Part shown: positions 1-9,521 of the stretch, in pieces | How positions within the stretch are numbered: position 1 is the first letter of the stretch | How the letters are laid out: every line of letters starts with the position of its first letter | Source: an uncultured Halieaceae bacterium | GTDB taxonomy: Bacteria; Pseudomonadota; Gammaproteobacteria; Pseudomonadales; Halieaceae | DNA: 64,000 nt | Reading direction: 5' to 3' | Assembly: GCA_938074045.1 (NCBI GenBank) | Contig: CALJGI010000009.1 | Span: 124,001 to 188,000, forward strand | Translations under genes and position numbers: made by a program | The notes under the pieces: model-generated | Database searches by the model: none | Seen by the model: the letters and a program-made list of their open reading frames with translations, nothing else | Told to the model about the DNA's origin: nothing

Positions 1-999
1 ACCCGGGTCTTCGCCAGTACCACGGTCTTGCGTGGAATCCTGACGCGCAAAGCAATTGTCAACGCCATGGGCAAAGCAGTCCAACATAAACTGTTTCGCT
101 CGCATGCTAACTTCAGCATTGGGCACCATGCCATCGAAACCGTGAAAACATCCGGCAAACACTTCAAACTCAACCGGAATGCCAGCCGCCCGAAGGTGGT
201 TTACATAGTCAATGGTTTCATCCCTGAAGGGCTCCAGGTCTCCCACATACGTCGCTGTAGGCGGCAGGCCTGAATAGTTTGTTTCTCTGGATGGTGCTGC
301 ATACACCGGAATAGCCTGCCCATTTTCATGCAAGCCTTTCAAATAAAGGCCCCAGGCGAATGAATTTAACTTGGAATCCCATACTGGAGCATTATTGTCA
401 GAGGCCGATTCAGTTATCATTCTGTCATCGATCATCGGATAGATGGGCATTTGAAAAGCAATATTCACCTCACCCCTATCCCTCGCCATCAAGGTAATTG
501 CTGCTGTTAATCCCCCGCCCGCGCTGTGGCCAGCCACCATAATCTGGTCATCTCTGGCACCAAGATTGCGTGCGTTCTCCGTCACCCACTTTAAGGTATC
601 GTAACAATCATCAATCGCCGCAGGATACGGCTTTTCGAGGGATCGTCGGTACTCCGGAGCGACTACGACACAGTCCCTTTCGCGGATAAAGCTCTCGATA
701 ATGAAGTGAGACATTTCGGGCACTGTCAGGGCATAGCCGCCACCATGCAAATACAGAAGAACCGGGAGTTCCTGGTCTATCAAAAGTGGCTTATACACTC
801 TCACCCGAATTTCAGAGTCTTCACCACTTCTTGGAATCCATACTTCTCCGCAGTCCAGCCCCTCAATACTTTTTCCCCTGAACGAAGTTGAAAGCCGGTT
901 ACTGAGTTTAAACATCCACAGCCAGGGAAAACTGATCAGGTTGATGAGAAAGGCCGTGAGGCGAAGTTCTCCGTCAACCATGTTCCACGTTACTTTCAT
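1..999 (-). CDS. HSL-family alpha/beta hydrolase (esterase), 3' end cut by window
   Basis: Reading frame open from an ATG at 999 to the window edge (333 residues, C-terminus missing). The hormone-sensitive-lipase signature is visible: oxyanion motif HGGG at about residues 85-88, nucleophile Ser159 in GHSAGG, then the acid in a 'DLEPFRDE' segment and the His in 'AGCFHGFDG'. All catalytic residues are therefore inside the visible part. No clear signal peptide; a hydrophobic patch near residues 16-30 may attach it to the membrane. It starts 30 bp after the stop of the GH3 gene, so it is the visible distal gene of the glycosidase/sulfatase run. In that setting it may remove acyl (for example acetyl) groups from the glycan. 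Family assignment is firm, substrate is inference. Confidence 0.85.
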   Translation of the reverse strand, partial: MKVTWNMVDGELRLTAFLINLISFPWLWMFKLSNRLSTSFRGKSIEGLDCGEVWIPRSGEDSEIRVRVYKPLLIDQELPVLLYLHGGGYALTVPEMSHFIIESFIRERDCVVVAPEYRRSLEKPYPAAIDDCYDTLKWVTENARNLGARDDQIMVAGHSAGGGLTAAITLMARDRGEVNIAFQMPIYPMIDDRMITESASDNNAPVWDSKLNSFAWGLYLKGLHENGQAIPVYAAPSRETNYSGLPPTATYVGDLEPFRDETIDYVNHLRAAGIPVEFEVFAGCFHGFDGMVPNAEVSMRAKQFMLDCFAHGVDNCFARQDSTQDRGTGEDPG

Positions 1000-1029
1000 C
1001 AGGGTGCGCTCATAGGTTAAGGCCGACGA

Positions 1030-2997
1030 TTACTCATAGGACAGACCAAAACCGAAGGCATACAGAGGATCAAGGGAGTCGTGTGGAACGTCCTCAAACT
1101 GGTTTTCCACTGCTGCCATAGAACTGGGCAATTCAAACGGCAGCTTACCGGTGGGGTTGAATTCCCCGAAGATAACATCCAACAGTGCGTCGTCTTCCGC
1201 GCCGAACTCTGCTATCAATCCCGCTGCCGATGCAGCCAGTTCCGGGATAACTGCCGGCCGTTCCATGTACACACTGATCACGGTAGGTAGCTGGCTCACT
1301 AACTTTTCGATATGCGCCAGCTCCTCGCCCTTAAAGTTCAGATCGCCCTGATGGAGGATGGTCTCGATGATATTTTCACCAAGATACAGGTCGGTGCGGG
1401 GTGGATCGTAGGGTGCTTGCAGACGCACCAGCGCGAAGTCTGCGTCTTCCGGCCGCTGCACCACCTCTCCATAGCGCTTGGCAATATCGGCACTTATTCC
1501 CTGGACATATATCCTGACTCCCCGGGCAAGCGGTAGTCTGGGCCCGGATGTAGCGCCCTCATTTTTCAATAGTACCAACGACTTTCGCTGCGCCAGCTTC
1601 CCGGCAGTAACAAAGTCCTGCTGTCCAGAGATACTTGCAGCCTTCTCGACATCAACATAGGGGTTGTCGAACAACCCCAGCCTAAATTTATCCCTGAGAA
1701 TACGTTTTATAGATTGATCAATGCGCGACTCACTGATAATCCCATCTTCTACAGCGCCTACCAGAATGTGTGGAATTTCCTCACCACCGAACTGATCTAT
1801 GCCGGCCTCCAGCGCCTTGGCAAACCGTTCATCCACCGTCAGGTCCTCTACTCCCCAGGCGCGGGCGCGCATGGCGATAAAACCAGGCCCTCCCTTGTCA
1901 GCTATCACACTCCAGTCCGCACATACCACGCCCTCAAACCCGTAGTGCTCGCGCAGAAGCCCGGTAATGATGTCCTTATTAAACGCCATCGCAACATCTT
2001 CGCTGGTCTGGCCGTTGGGAATGCCATAGTAGGGCATGATCTGCGCGGTACCTGCCTCGAAGGCCGCCTCGAATGGCTTGAGGTGATATTCAAAATTGTC
2101 ACCTGGATAAGCCTGGTCCGCGCCATAGAACTGGTGTGCATCCCACCCGTCAGCCTGCGGGCCAGCTCCCGGGAAGTGTTTGGTCATGGTCAGCACGCTT
2201 TGTTCAGTGATCGTCTCACCCTGGAAGCCCCGGATGTAGCCGCGTACCAACCGGGAGGACAACTCCGCCTCTTCACCGAAAGTCCCGACAACCCTCGCCC
2301 AACGCGGCTCGGTGGCGAGATCGGCCATGGGGTGCAACGCCAGGCGAATACCCACGGCGCGGTATTCCTGGTTGGCAATGCGTCCAAATTCTTCTGCAAC
2401 CTTTTCCTCACCAATCGCGCCAAAACCAATGGGTTCAGGCCATAGTGAAAAGCCCTCGGTGCGCACGCTGGTGGCTCGATCGCCATGCCGCAGACTGTGT
2501 CGCGGGTCGCTAGACAGGGTAATGGGAATACCCAGTCGTGTTCGTTCAGCCAGTTTCTGGATCTGATTGTGCCACGCCGCCATTTTTTCCACCGGCGCAG
2601 AACCAAACACATTGAAATGATTGATCAATCGGTCATTGATCACGTCATAGGTGCCGTAGCCCATGTTCATGTTCATGTTTTCCAGCAACGTGGCATCTTC
2701 CCCGAAGGTCAGTGGCGGCTGGAACATCAGCCCAACTTTTTCAGCCAGTGTCATTTGCTGCACAAGGTTGTCTATGCGCAGCGCAATCGGCTGTCTTGAA
2801 TCCTCATAGGCATCCAGCTGTCCGTTTTTATTCAGGTCACGGTATTGCACGCTATCCAAGGACAGCAGTGGCGCCGGCTCGCCGATTGATTGCTTGATCA
2901 GCCAATCATTCAGAAAGAACATCCAGCCCGCACCAGCACCGCCTATCACTATCAGCGTAAGCAGTAAAAATAGTGGGTACTTGATCCAATTAGACAT
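1030..2997 (-). CDS. Glycoside hydrolase family 3, membrane-anchored
   Basis: 655 residues. An N-terminal hydrophobic segment (about 8-33) lacks an obvious cleavage site and probably anchors the enzyme in the inner membrane facing the periplasm. An Asp/Asn-rich Ca-binding-like loop (D54-x-N-x-N-G ... D65) precedes the GH3 barrel, as is common in marine GH3s. The barrel shows KHFPG at 273-277 and the nucleophile context C-A-D-W (Asp361). The C-terminal alpha/beta sandwich domain is present to about residue 640. Family members remove terminal beta-glucosyl, xylosyl or related residues. It lies 27 bp downstream of the sulfatase and 30 bp upstream of the esterase, in the same direction, so co-transcription is likely. 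Exact sugar specificity cannot be read from the sequence. Confidence 0.9.
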   Translation of the reverse strand: MSNWIKYPLFLLLTLIVIGGAGAGWMFFLNDWLIKQSIGEPAPLLSLDSVQYRDLNKNGQLDAYEDSRQPIALRIDNLVQQMTLAEKVGLMFQPPLTFGEDATLLENMNMNMGYGTYDVINDRLINHFNVFGSAPVEKMAAWHNQIQKLAERTRLGIPITLSSDPRHSLRHGDRATSVRTEGFSLWPEPIGFGAIGEEKVAEEFGRIANQEYRAVGIRLALHPMADLATEPRWARVVGTFGEEAELSSRLVRGYIRGFQGETITEQSVLTMTKHFPGAGPQADGWDAHQFYGADQAYPGDNFEYHLKPFEAAFEAGTAQIMPYYGIPNGQTSEDVAMAFNKDIITGLLREHYGFEGVVCADWSVIADKGGPGFIAMRARAWGVEDLTVDERFAKALEAGIDQFGGEEIPHILVGAVEDGIISESRIDQSIKRILRDKFRLGLFDNPYVDVEKAASISGQQDFVTAGKLAQRKSLVLLKNEGATSGPRLPLARGVRIYVQGISADIAKRYGEVVQRPEDADFALVRLQAPYDPPRTDLYLGENIIETILHQGDLNFKGEELAHIEKLVSQLPTVISVYMERPAVIPELAASAAGLIAEFGAEDDALLDVIFGEFNPTGKLPFELPSSMAAVENQFEDVPHDSLDPLYAFGFGLSYE

Positions 2998-3024
2998 GCA
3001 GTTGCCCCATCATATTCATAAGCC

Positions 3025-4566
3025 TCAGTCTTCCATCAACAGGTTCATGGCCTGGTTCAGCAAAAAAAATCGTGTGCGCTCCCAGAATGTCGGCTCCGGA
3101 TCTTCTTCCGGCACACGGTATTCAGCTCGCAGCCTCTGTAGCTCCTGCTCCAGTTCTCTCTTCACGCCAGCCAGTGCCGGATCACTCACCCGATTGTCCA
3201 GTTCATCAGGATCCTGCTGGAGATCGAAGAGTTCCCACTGACCCAAGCGGTAGTAGTGGATCAGTTTGTAGCGTTCAGTTCGCACGCCATAGTGGCGCGG
3301 CACCGAAGCCCAGCCAGGGTTTTCATAGAAATGATAGTAAATGCTGTCTCGCCAGGGGTTTTCCTCGGGATTTTTCAGCAGCGGCAGCATGCTTATGCCC
3401 TGCATATCGCCTTCTGGCTGCACACCGGCAATATCCAGAAGGGTCTGGGCAAAATCCAGATTCTGCACCAGTTCTGATCTCGAAGTGCCAGCGGGGATAA
3501 CACCCGGCCAACGTATCAGCAAAGGCATGCGCAGCGATTCTTCATACATCCAGCGCTTGTCATACCAGCCGTGATCGCCCAGGAAAAAACCCTGATCTGA
3601 GCTGTAGATCACCACGGTATTTTCGGCCAGACCTGATTCATCCAGATAGTCCAGCACGCGCCCGAGGTTATCGTCTATGGAGGCCACTGATCGCAGATAG
3701 TCCTTGATATAGCGTTGATACTTCCAGCGAGTTCTCGCCTTTCCCTCTGGTTCAGCCTCGCGATAGGCGGCGTTCTCTTCAGCGTAGGCCTCCTCCCAGA
3801 CTGCGAGTTGCGCATCATTTAGATACCCTGGGGCCTTGAGCTTGAGGTCAATGCTGGTCATATGCCGGGCGATGGACATTTCCACATCGGGATGAGCGCC
3901 TGCCCTGCCGCTATGATCATCAAACAAATTGGCGGGTTCTTTTATGTCCCCGTCCTTGTACAGATTCAAATGATCGGGGCCCGGCGCCCATTCCCGATGC
4001 GGCGCTTTGTGCTGATACATCAGCATAAAAGGCTTTTTCACGTCCCGCTCCTTAATCCAGGAGAGCGCTCTGTCTGTGATAACGTCTGTTGTATAGCCCT
4101 CTATCTCCGCCGTACCCGAAGCTGAGCGGAAGCGTGGGTTGTAATAACGCCCCTGTCCGGGGAGTATCTCCCAGTGGTCAAAGCCGGTCGGGTCGCTATA
4201 GAGGTGCCACTTGCCGATAAGGGCGGTCTGGTACCCGCTGCGCTGCAACATTTTTGGGAAGGTCTGCTGGCTGCCATCAAACTCCCCGCCCCACTCATTG
4301 GCCACAAATCCGTTCACATGGCTGTGCATGCCGGTAAGGATGACAGCGCGGCTGGGCCCGCAAATTGAGTTGGTTACAAAGGCATTGCTAAACAACATCC
4401 CTTCCTTTGCGATCCGGTCAATATTGGGGGTCTGGTTGATCTTCGAACCATAGGCACTGATTGAGTGTGTCGCGTGATCATCGGAAAAAACGAACAGAAT
4501 ATTGGGCCGCTCAGCTGCACTGATTTGTACGGCTGCAAACAAAAAAAGAAAAGCCATTATTCGCAT
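3025..4566 (-). CDS. Family S1 (formylglycine-dependent) sulfatase, exported
   Basis: 513 residues from the ATG at 4566. I prefer this start over one 57 bp upstream because GGAG sits about 9 nt before it, translation begins directly with a signal peptide (MRIMAFLFLFAAVQISAA), and the longer form would overlap the upstream gene by 50 bp. Metal ligands of the NILFVFSDDH strand (Asp29, Asp30) and the formylglycine site C69-x-P-S-R are present, and a late GDHG segment also fits. S1 sulfatases hydrolyse sulfate esters after Cys is oxidised to formylglycine; no maturase gene is in the window. It follows the GH2 stop by 4 bp, indicating coupled expression. It points to a sulfated glycan as substrate of the locus. 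Confidence 0.92.
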   Translation of the reverse strand: MRIMAFLFLFAAVQISAAERPNILFVFSDDHATHSISAYGSKINQTPNIDRIAKEGMLFSNAFVTNSICGPSRAVILTGMHSHVNGFVANEWGGEFDGSQQTFPKMLQRSGYQTALIGKWHLYSDPTGFDHWEILPGQGRYYNPRFRSASGTAEIEGYTTDVITDRALSWIKERDVKKPFMLMYQHKAPHREWAPGPDHLNLYKDGDIKEPANLFDDHSGRAGAHPDVEMSIARHMTSIDLKLKAPGYLNDAQLAVWEEAYAEENAAYREAEPEGKARTRWKYQRYIKDYLRSVASIDDNLGRVLDYLDESGLAENTVVIYSSDQGFFLGDHGWYDKRWMYEESLRMPLLIRWPGVIPAGTSRSELVQNLDFAQTLLDIAGVQPEGDMQGISMLPLLKNPEENPWRDSIYYHFYENPGWASVPRHYGVRTERYKLIHYYRLGQWELFDLQQDPDELDNRVSDPALAGVKRELEQELQRLRAEYRVPEEDPEPTFWERTRFFLLNQAMNLLMED

Positions 4567-4570
4567 TGCT

Positions 4571-6979
4571 TCAATCTCCGGATAATTCTCGAAGGATATG
4601 GGGGGGCAGTGTTGCAATGACACCGGGGTGGGATAGCCCTAACTTGCGCCTGCTGTAGATTGGCGATTCAGAGAACTTTCCTTTTATCGAGGCATAGAGC
4701 ACAAAACCAGTCTTTTCCGGGATAGCCAGCTGCAGCGCAAGCTGTTCGCGACCCAGGGCAGCCAGATCTATAACCTTCGACTCCGATCGGGAGAGGACTT
4801 CGCCGGTCAAATCCGCCGCGATGATATCGACCGTGACCTGCTCATTCAGGTAGGTATCATTAATCAATGTGACGGGAACGTCCTGCAGCCCAGGCTTGTA
4901 AAAAACGGGGTCCCATCGATCGATATTGATCGCTACCGGTGAAAAAGCCTGAGGCGCCCAGCGCGCCCAGCGCGGCTCCATCTCAAGCCCGGGGATGTCG
5001 ACAAAATTGTCGCAGGTAGCGCTTGGCTCGGTGATGTCAGAGCCCGCCACGATGTCGTCTTTATCCAGGCACATCCCAAGATAAAGAAAATGCTGCACAC
5101 CCGCATAACCTCGCCCCGCTCGCCAGTAGCCGGATAGCTCTGATGCCACATAGGCGTAGGTTTCACGTCGCTCCTCAGCAGTCAGGTCGACCCCTGGCGC
5201 AAGAATCTCATAGGCAACCTGAGAGATATGCGTGGCGTCGCTGCCATCGCGACTCAGCCACAACCAGCCGTACTCATTATTGATGTAGGCATGGTCCCGG
5301 GCACCTTCACCATCCCAGGTGGCAAAAATAAGACCCTTGGCCATCGGTGGCTGGCGGTCAAACAAATCAAGATCAGCAAGACCGTAATCACGTGGATTGC
5401 TGTTCATAAAGCTGCTACCACTGAGCTTATAAGGGTGTTCCTCCAGCGGATCATCCTTGCGATCTGGCGCTCGATAACTCCCTGAATCCCAGGCGCGTGT
5501 TGTGTCCAGCTCACGCACCAGTGGCACAACTTCATATAGCAACGGATTGTGGTTTTCATTGGAAGCATCCCACCAGCCAATGCCTGGATGATTCCAGTTT
5601 TCCTGCACCCAGCCTGTAAATTCTTTTTCCAGTTCTTTCAGCGACCAGTTCATGGAGCTTGGCAAACCCGGTAGGCCCAGCCGCATGGGGGCAAAAATGT
5701 GATATTCGTCGGTCACTATCAGGCCGATTTCGTCTGCAAGGTCGTACCAGAAGTTGGGCGCACGGCCGACATGGAAGCGAAACGAGTTCCAGTGAAAATC
5801 TTTAATATGTCCGGACAAGAGCCGTCGTACCCAGCTTTCATCCCAGGGCAAGCTTCCCCGGTCACGGTCCTCGAAAAACCGGTGCAGTGCGATATTGGTA
5901 CCGCGCAGGTAGTACAGCTGATTATTGAGATAGAATCCCTTTTCCTCCCCGGACTTCCACTCCACTTTACGCATACCAAAACGCGTTGCCCTGTCGTCAG
6001 AGGGAGCACCATCCAGGGTCACCGTCGTTCGCGCAACATAAAGGTGGGGTTGCTCGGGCGTCCACAGCTTCGCCTCAGCTATCGGCACCTCCTGTACGAG
6101 CGTATCGGTCTGACCCGAAGCGAGTGGTAAGGTCCCAAGTGCTGGCTCAGACATCCAGGTGTCGGTTCCATAGGGGCGCAGTTGCTGATGCAGCTGGGCA
6201 TCAACTGACTGGCTGGATCCATTATGTACAGTGGTCCGAATGACCACGAGCTCCCTGTCTATATCTGGCTCTACCTTGGTGCGAACAATGGATAGTGAGC
6301 CGGTAAAAACCACGCTTACGCTGTCCCAGAGCCCGGGATGAAAGGCGTATTTTTCCAGATCGGCACCGATGGGAACGAATTCCGGCACCGCTGTGTGTTC
6401 TGCCCCGACGCGGACAACCAGTTCGTTTTGCTGGCCATAGCGAACCGCTTCGCTCAGGTCATACTCAGACAACGTAAAAGCACCATGATGGCCGCCAAGG
6501 GCTATACCGTTGAGCCAAACCTTCACTCCAAACTTGGCCTTGTGCAGGCACAGTGCAGCAATCTCGGCGGGTGTTTCGGGAGCAGTGAACTCAGTTCTAT
6601 ACCAGAACGCCTCGCGCTCATCACTGGGGACGCCCACTCGAGAGAATGGCGGCTGAGCTTCACTGACAAACCCTGGAACGGCAACACGGTGCGCGAAGCT
6701 ATCAGGAACTCCGTCGTTTAACGAGCCCTGGGCAAGCTCCCACTCTCCGTCCAGTCTCTGGGTAACACGCACCTGCTCGCCCCAGTCAACATGGCTATTC
6801 TGGCATGCCAGCGTTGGATAGGAGCCCTCGACTTCACTGTCGCGATGCTCTGATGCAGGGAAGGTCTTCAGCCACTGATTGACCGGTGTCTTGATAACAC
6901 CAAGCAGTTGGTCGGAAAACACCCAAACCATCACCCCCAGAAGGGCCAACACCAACACAACTCGTTGTAGAATTTTCAT
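4571..6979 (-). CDS. Glycoside hydrolase family 2, membrane-anchored (paralogue A)
   Basis: 802 residues. A single N-terminal transmembrane segment (about 6-28) is followed by a periplasmic GH2 architecture: jelly-roll sugar-binding domain (about 60-230), immunoglobulin-like domain (about 230-335) and TIM barrel. The general acid/base is Glu475 in S-N-E-N and the nucleophile is Glu569 in N-N-E-Y-G, both in canonical contexts. It is clearly similar along its length to the GH2 at 9522-11945 and less so to the one at 6993-9383. It starts 13 bp after the previous GH2 stop and ends 4 bp before the sulfatase ATG, inside the catabolic run. GH2 enzymes are exo-acting beta-galactosidases, glucuronidases, mannosidases and others; which one applies here is not decidable by eye. 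Confidence 0.92.
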   Translation of the reverse strand: MKILQRVVLVLALLGVMVWVFSDQLLGVIKTPVNQWLKTFPASEHRDSEVEGSYPTLACQNSHVDWGEQVRVTQRLDGEWELAQGSLNDGVPDSFAHRVAVPGFVSEAQPPFSRVGVPSDEREAFWYRTEFTAPETPAEIAALCLHKAKFGVKVWLNGIALGGHHGAFTLSEYDLSEAVRYGQQNELVVRVGAEHTAVPEFVPIGADLEKYAFHPGLWDSVSVVFTGSLSIVRTKVEPDIDRELVVIRTTVHNGSSQSVDAQLHQQLRPYGTDTWMSEPALGTLPLASGQTDTLVQEVPIAEAKLWTPEQPHLYVARTTVTLDGAPSDDRATRFGMRKVEWKSGEEKGFYLNNQLYYLRGTNIALHRFFEDRDRGSLPWDESWVRRLLSGHIKDFHWNSFRFHVGRAPNFWYDLADEIGLIVTDEYHIFAPMRLGLPGLPSSMNWSLKELEKEFTGWVQENWNHPGIGWWDASNENHNPLLYEVVPLVRELDTTRAWDSGSYRAPDRKDDPLEEHPYKLSGSSFMNSNPRDYGLADLDLFDRQPPMAKGLIFATWDGEGARDHAYINNEYGWLWLSRDGSDATHISQVAYEILAPGVDLTAEERRETYAYVASELSGYWRAGRGYAGVQHFLYLGMCLDKDDIVAGSDITEPSATCDNFVDIPGLEMEPRWARWAPQAFSPVAINIDRWDPVFYKPGLQDVPVTLINDTYLNEQVTVDIIAADLTGEVLSRSESKVIDLAALGREQLALQLAIPEKTGFVLYASIKGKFSESPIYSRRKLGLSHPGVIATLPPHILRELSGD

Positions 6980-6992
6980 GAAACAGCCTTTA

Positions 6993-9383
6993 CTAATTCG
7001 GCAAATCTACGACCCTGACACCGGGATGTGAAAAGCCGTGCTTACGTCGATCGACCATAGTTCGCGACGGCTCATCTCCGTAGCACAATCGAGCATAGAG
7101 GACAAATTCCTGAGTTTCTGGAATGTCCAGCTCCAACGCCAGCTCCTGTTGACCCAGCCCATCGAGCATCACTTTTGATACGTCTGAGCTAGATAAAATT
7201 TCTCCTGCTGCGGAAGTGACAAGCAGCTCTACCGTGCCGGTAACCGTTTCATTCAAGTCGTTAATCATGATCAGGGGAATACTCGACCGACCGCCGCGCG
7301 TGTATATGTCAGTCCATTGATCGATGTAAATCGCCACTGGGGACCAGACATTGCGGTGGTATTCATGCCATCGCGGTTCGATGACCAGGTTTTCAAGGTC
7401 AATGAAATTGTCACTGGTATAGCCTGCTCCCGGCTTTGAGTGATTGAGGTAACTGAAATGCTGTACTCCCTGGTAGCCGCGCTTGGCGCGCCAGAATCCG
7501 GTCAAGCCTGCGTGCAAATACGCGTAGGCTTCCCGACGAGTATCAACCGTGGCGGCATCTCCGAGTAGATTTTCATACACATTTTCAGTTAACAACGTGG
7601 GGTTGCCTTCACGATCAATCCACAACCAGCCGTACTCGTTGATGATGTGCGCGTGGTCGTTGGAGGGATAGGTCATCCCAATCATGTTTGTTGTGGGAAT
7701 TGGCTGCCCGTCTTTCTTATCCAGGGCTTCGATACCTTTCGCGGACAAGCCGAGTGCGTCCATAACCGGGTTAAAGTTGGCCGAAAATACATAGGGGTGA
7801 TCTTCTATGGGGTCGCTTGCCTGATGCGGTTTCTGCCAGCCCCCATTCTCCCATTGACGGGTATCGTCGAGGTGTCTGACACGGTCTATCACTTCCCTGG
7901 ATTTAACATCGACTGTTTCATTCGAAGCACTCCACATAGCAATGGCAGGATGATTCCAGTTCTCCTGAATCCAGCTGGTGAACTCCTTTTCCATCTCGAT
8001 AATAGACCACTCAAGATGCGCCAGATCCACTCCATGTTTACCATCTTTTGGCGGAGGAAAAGCCAAGGACCAGTAAGCGAACTCGTCATCAATCAAAAAG
8101 CCTTCTTCATCGGCAATGTCATACCAGAAGTTCGGCAGGCGTCCGATACTGGTGCGGAAAATATTCCACTGATAGTCCCTGGGGTAACTGGTATACAGCT
8201 TGCGTACCCAGGCTTCGTTCCAGGCGAGGTTTCCCGCCAATTTGTCCTCAAAAAAGCGGTGAAGAGAAAAATTGGAACCTCGCAATAGCACCTTTTCACC
8301 ATTCAGATAGAAACCTTTATCATCTCCACCTTTCCACTCTACGTGACGAAAGCCAAAGCGGGTCGCCCTGTCGTCGATAGGTTCGCCATCTATTTCAAGT
8401 CGGGTGTTCAGCACATACAAAAAAGGATTATCCATTGTCCAGTGTGTGGCATCCTTCACAGGTAGTGCGTGGCTAACAACTTGCGATTCTCCAGGTTCCA
8501 AAGTAACGGTCTCCGTTACCGGTACCCCGCGCTCCAGCTCGCTTCGCCACTCACGCACGCCTTGCGATATTGTCAGCTCTTTAGGCGCGTTATGGCTGTT
8601 GTGTAAGGTGGTGAAAACCGTTGCAACATTTGTATCGATATCTGTTTCTACCTTTACCCTGACGATGGTCTGGGCGCCGGTAAACAGCAGATTCACGTCG
8701 TCCCATATACCTGGAATCCAGTGCGTTTTTTCATGATCCTCACCGGCGGGAATAAATGCTGGAAGCTTGCTGCGTTCTGCGCCCAGGCGCACAATCAATT
8801 CATTGCTCTGGCCCCACAGTATTGCCGTAGAGACGTCCATCTCTGCCTGGGTAAACGCCCCGTAATGGTCGCCCAGTAACTCGCCGTTCAGCCAGGATCG
8901 TATGCCATACTTGGCTTTGCCTATACATAAGAGAGCGGTTTCCACGGCCTCAGGTGGAGCATCAAATGTGTGGCGATACCAGAAAGCATCTCGGGACTCA
9001 GAAATCAGACCAACATCTGAAAAAGTGGGGTCGGCACTGGTCAACAAGCCGGGAACTGGAGTCTGGTGTGGAAATGTGACTGGCGGCGTGTCGTTCAACT
9101 CACCTTGGGCTACATCCCAGATACCATTGAGCGATTGATATACCCTCGCCTGCTCTCCCCAGTTGTATTGCCCCGCAGTTCCTCCACAGGCGATTTGCGG
9201 CTGGGAACCCTCTGCTACCGCGAGATAGTTAGTCTCGGATTTGGGGTGCATCGATGCAAAGTTTTCGTATTTCTGGTCAACTGACAGCATCGACAGGATT
9301 GGAAAACACAGTACCAGTAACAGGGGCAAGCCCAAGAGTAGCCCAACTACCCATAGTGCGATCTTCTTAGCACGACTAGCCAT
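6993..9383 (-). CDS. Glycoside hydrolase family 2, membrane-anchored (paralogue B)
   Basis: 796 residues from the ATG at 9383. I choose this start because AGAGGA lies about 9 nt upstream and it places the membrane segment at residues 9-32; a GTG at 9434 in the same frame has no good ribosome site. Domain order is as in the other two GH2s: jelly roll, Ig-like domain, TIM barrel. The acid/base is Glu489 in S-A-S-N-E-T and the nucleophile Glu583 in I-N-E-Y-G. It is the most divergent of the three, lacking the long 'SNENHNP' loop and having an extra insert around the barrel entrance, so it may cleave a different linkage. It is the first gene of the minus-strand glycan run and diverges from the third GH2. 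Confidence 0.91.
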   Translation of the reverse strand: MASRAKKIALWVVGLLLGLPLLLVLCFPILSMLSVDQKYENFASMHPKSETNYLAVAEGSQPQIACGGTAGQYNWGEQARVYQSLNGIWDVAQGELNDTPPVTFPHQTPVPGLLTSADPTFSDVGLISESRDAFWYRHTFDAPPEAVETALLCIGKAKYGIRSWLNGELLGDHYGAFTQAEMDVSTAILWGQSNELIVRLGAERSKLPAFIPAGEDHEKTHWIPGIWDDVNLLFTGAQTIVRVKVETDIDTNVATVFTTLHNSHNAPKELTISQGVREWRSELERGVPVTETVTLEPGESQVVSHALPVKDATHWTMDNPFLYVLNTRLEIDGEPIDDRATRFGFRHVEWKGGDDKGFYLNGEKVLLRGSNFSLHRFFEDKLAGNLAWNEAWVRKLYTSYPRDYQWNIFRTSIGRLPNFWYDIADEEGFLIDDEFAYWSLAFPPPKDGKHGVDLAHLEWSIIEMEKEFTSWIQENWNHPAIAMWSASNETVDVKSREVIDRVRHLDDTRQWENGGWQKPHQASDPIEDHPYVFSANFNPVMDALGLSAKGIEALDKKDGQPIPTTNMIGMTYPSNDHAHIINEYGWLWIDREGNPTLLTENVYENLLGDAATVDTRREAYAYLHAGLTGFWRAKRGYQGVQHFSYLNHSKPGAGYTSDNFIDLENLVIEPRWHEYHRNVWSPVAIYIDQWTDIYTRGGRSSIPLIMINDLNETVTGTVELLVTSAAGEILSSSDVSKVMLDGLGQQELALELDIPETQEFVLYARLCYGDEPSRTMVDRRKHGFSHPGVRVVDLPN

Positions 9384-9469
9384 GAACGGATTTTCCTCTA
9401 CCAGCTGTAGTGGCAATAAGATTTGCAAAGCCACGCTTTCAGCGAGTTTAGGACACCTCCATGAAGCAG

Positions 9470-9498
9470 ACCTTAAGGCGTCATCTACGACTTAAGGT
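9470..9498. promoter_or_regulatory. Inverted repeat between divergent GH2 genes (candidate operator)
   Basis: Perfect 8-bp arms, ACCTTAAG at 9470-9477 and CTTAAGGT at 9491-9498, separated by 13 bp, lie in the roughly 140-bp intergenic shared by the two divergent GH2 transcripts. The arm spacing (centres 21 bp apart, two helical turns) suits a dimeric repressor or activator. No regulator gene is adjacent, so the binding protein is unknown. Confidence 0.45.
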
Positions 9499-9521
9499 TG
9501 AATTCACTTCGTTCGCATAGT

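Noticed and set aside
1714-2445. Long plus-strand open frame opposite the GH3 gene
   Set aside because: It lies wholly antisense to a gene with clear GH3 motifs, and its translation has no recognisable domain.
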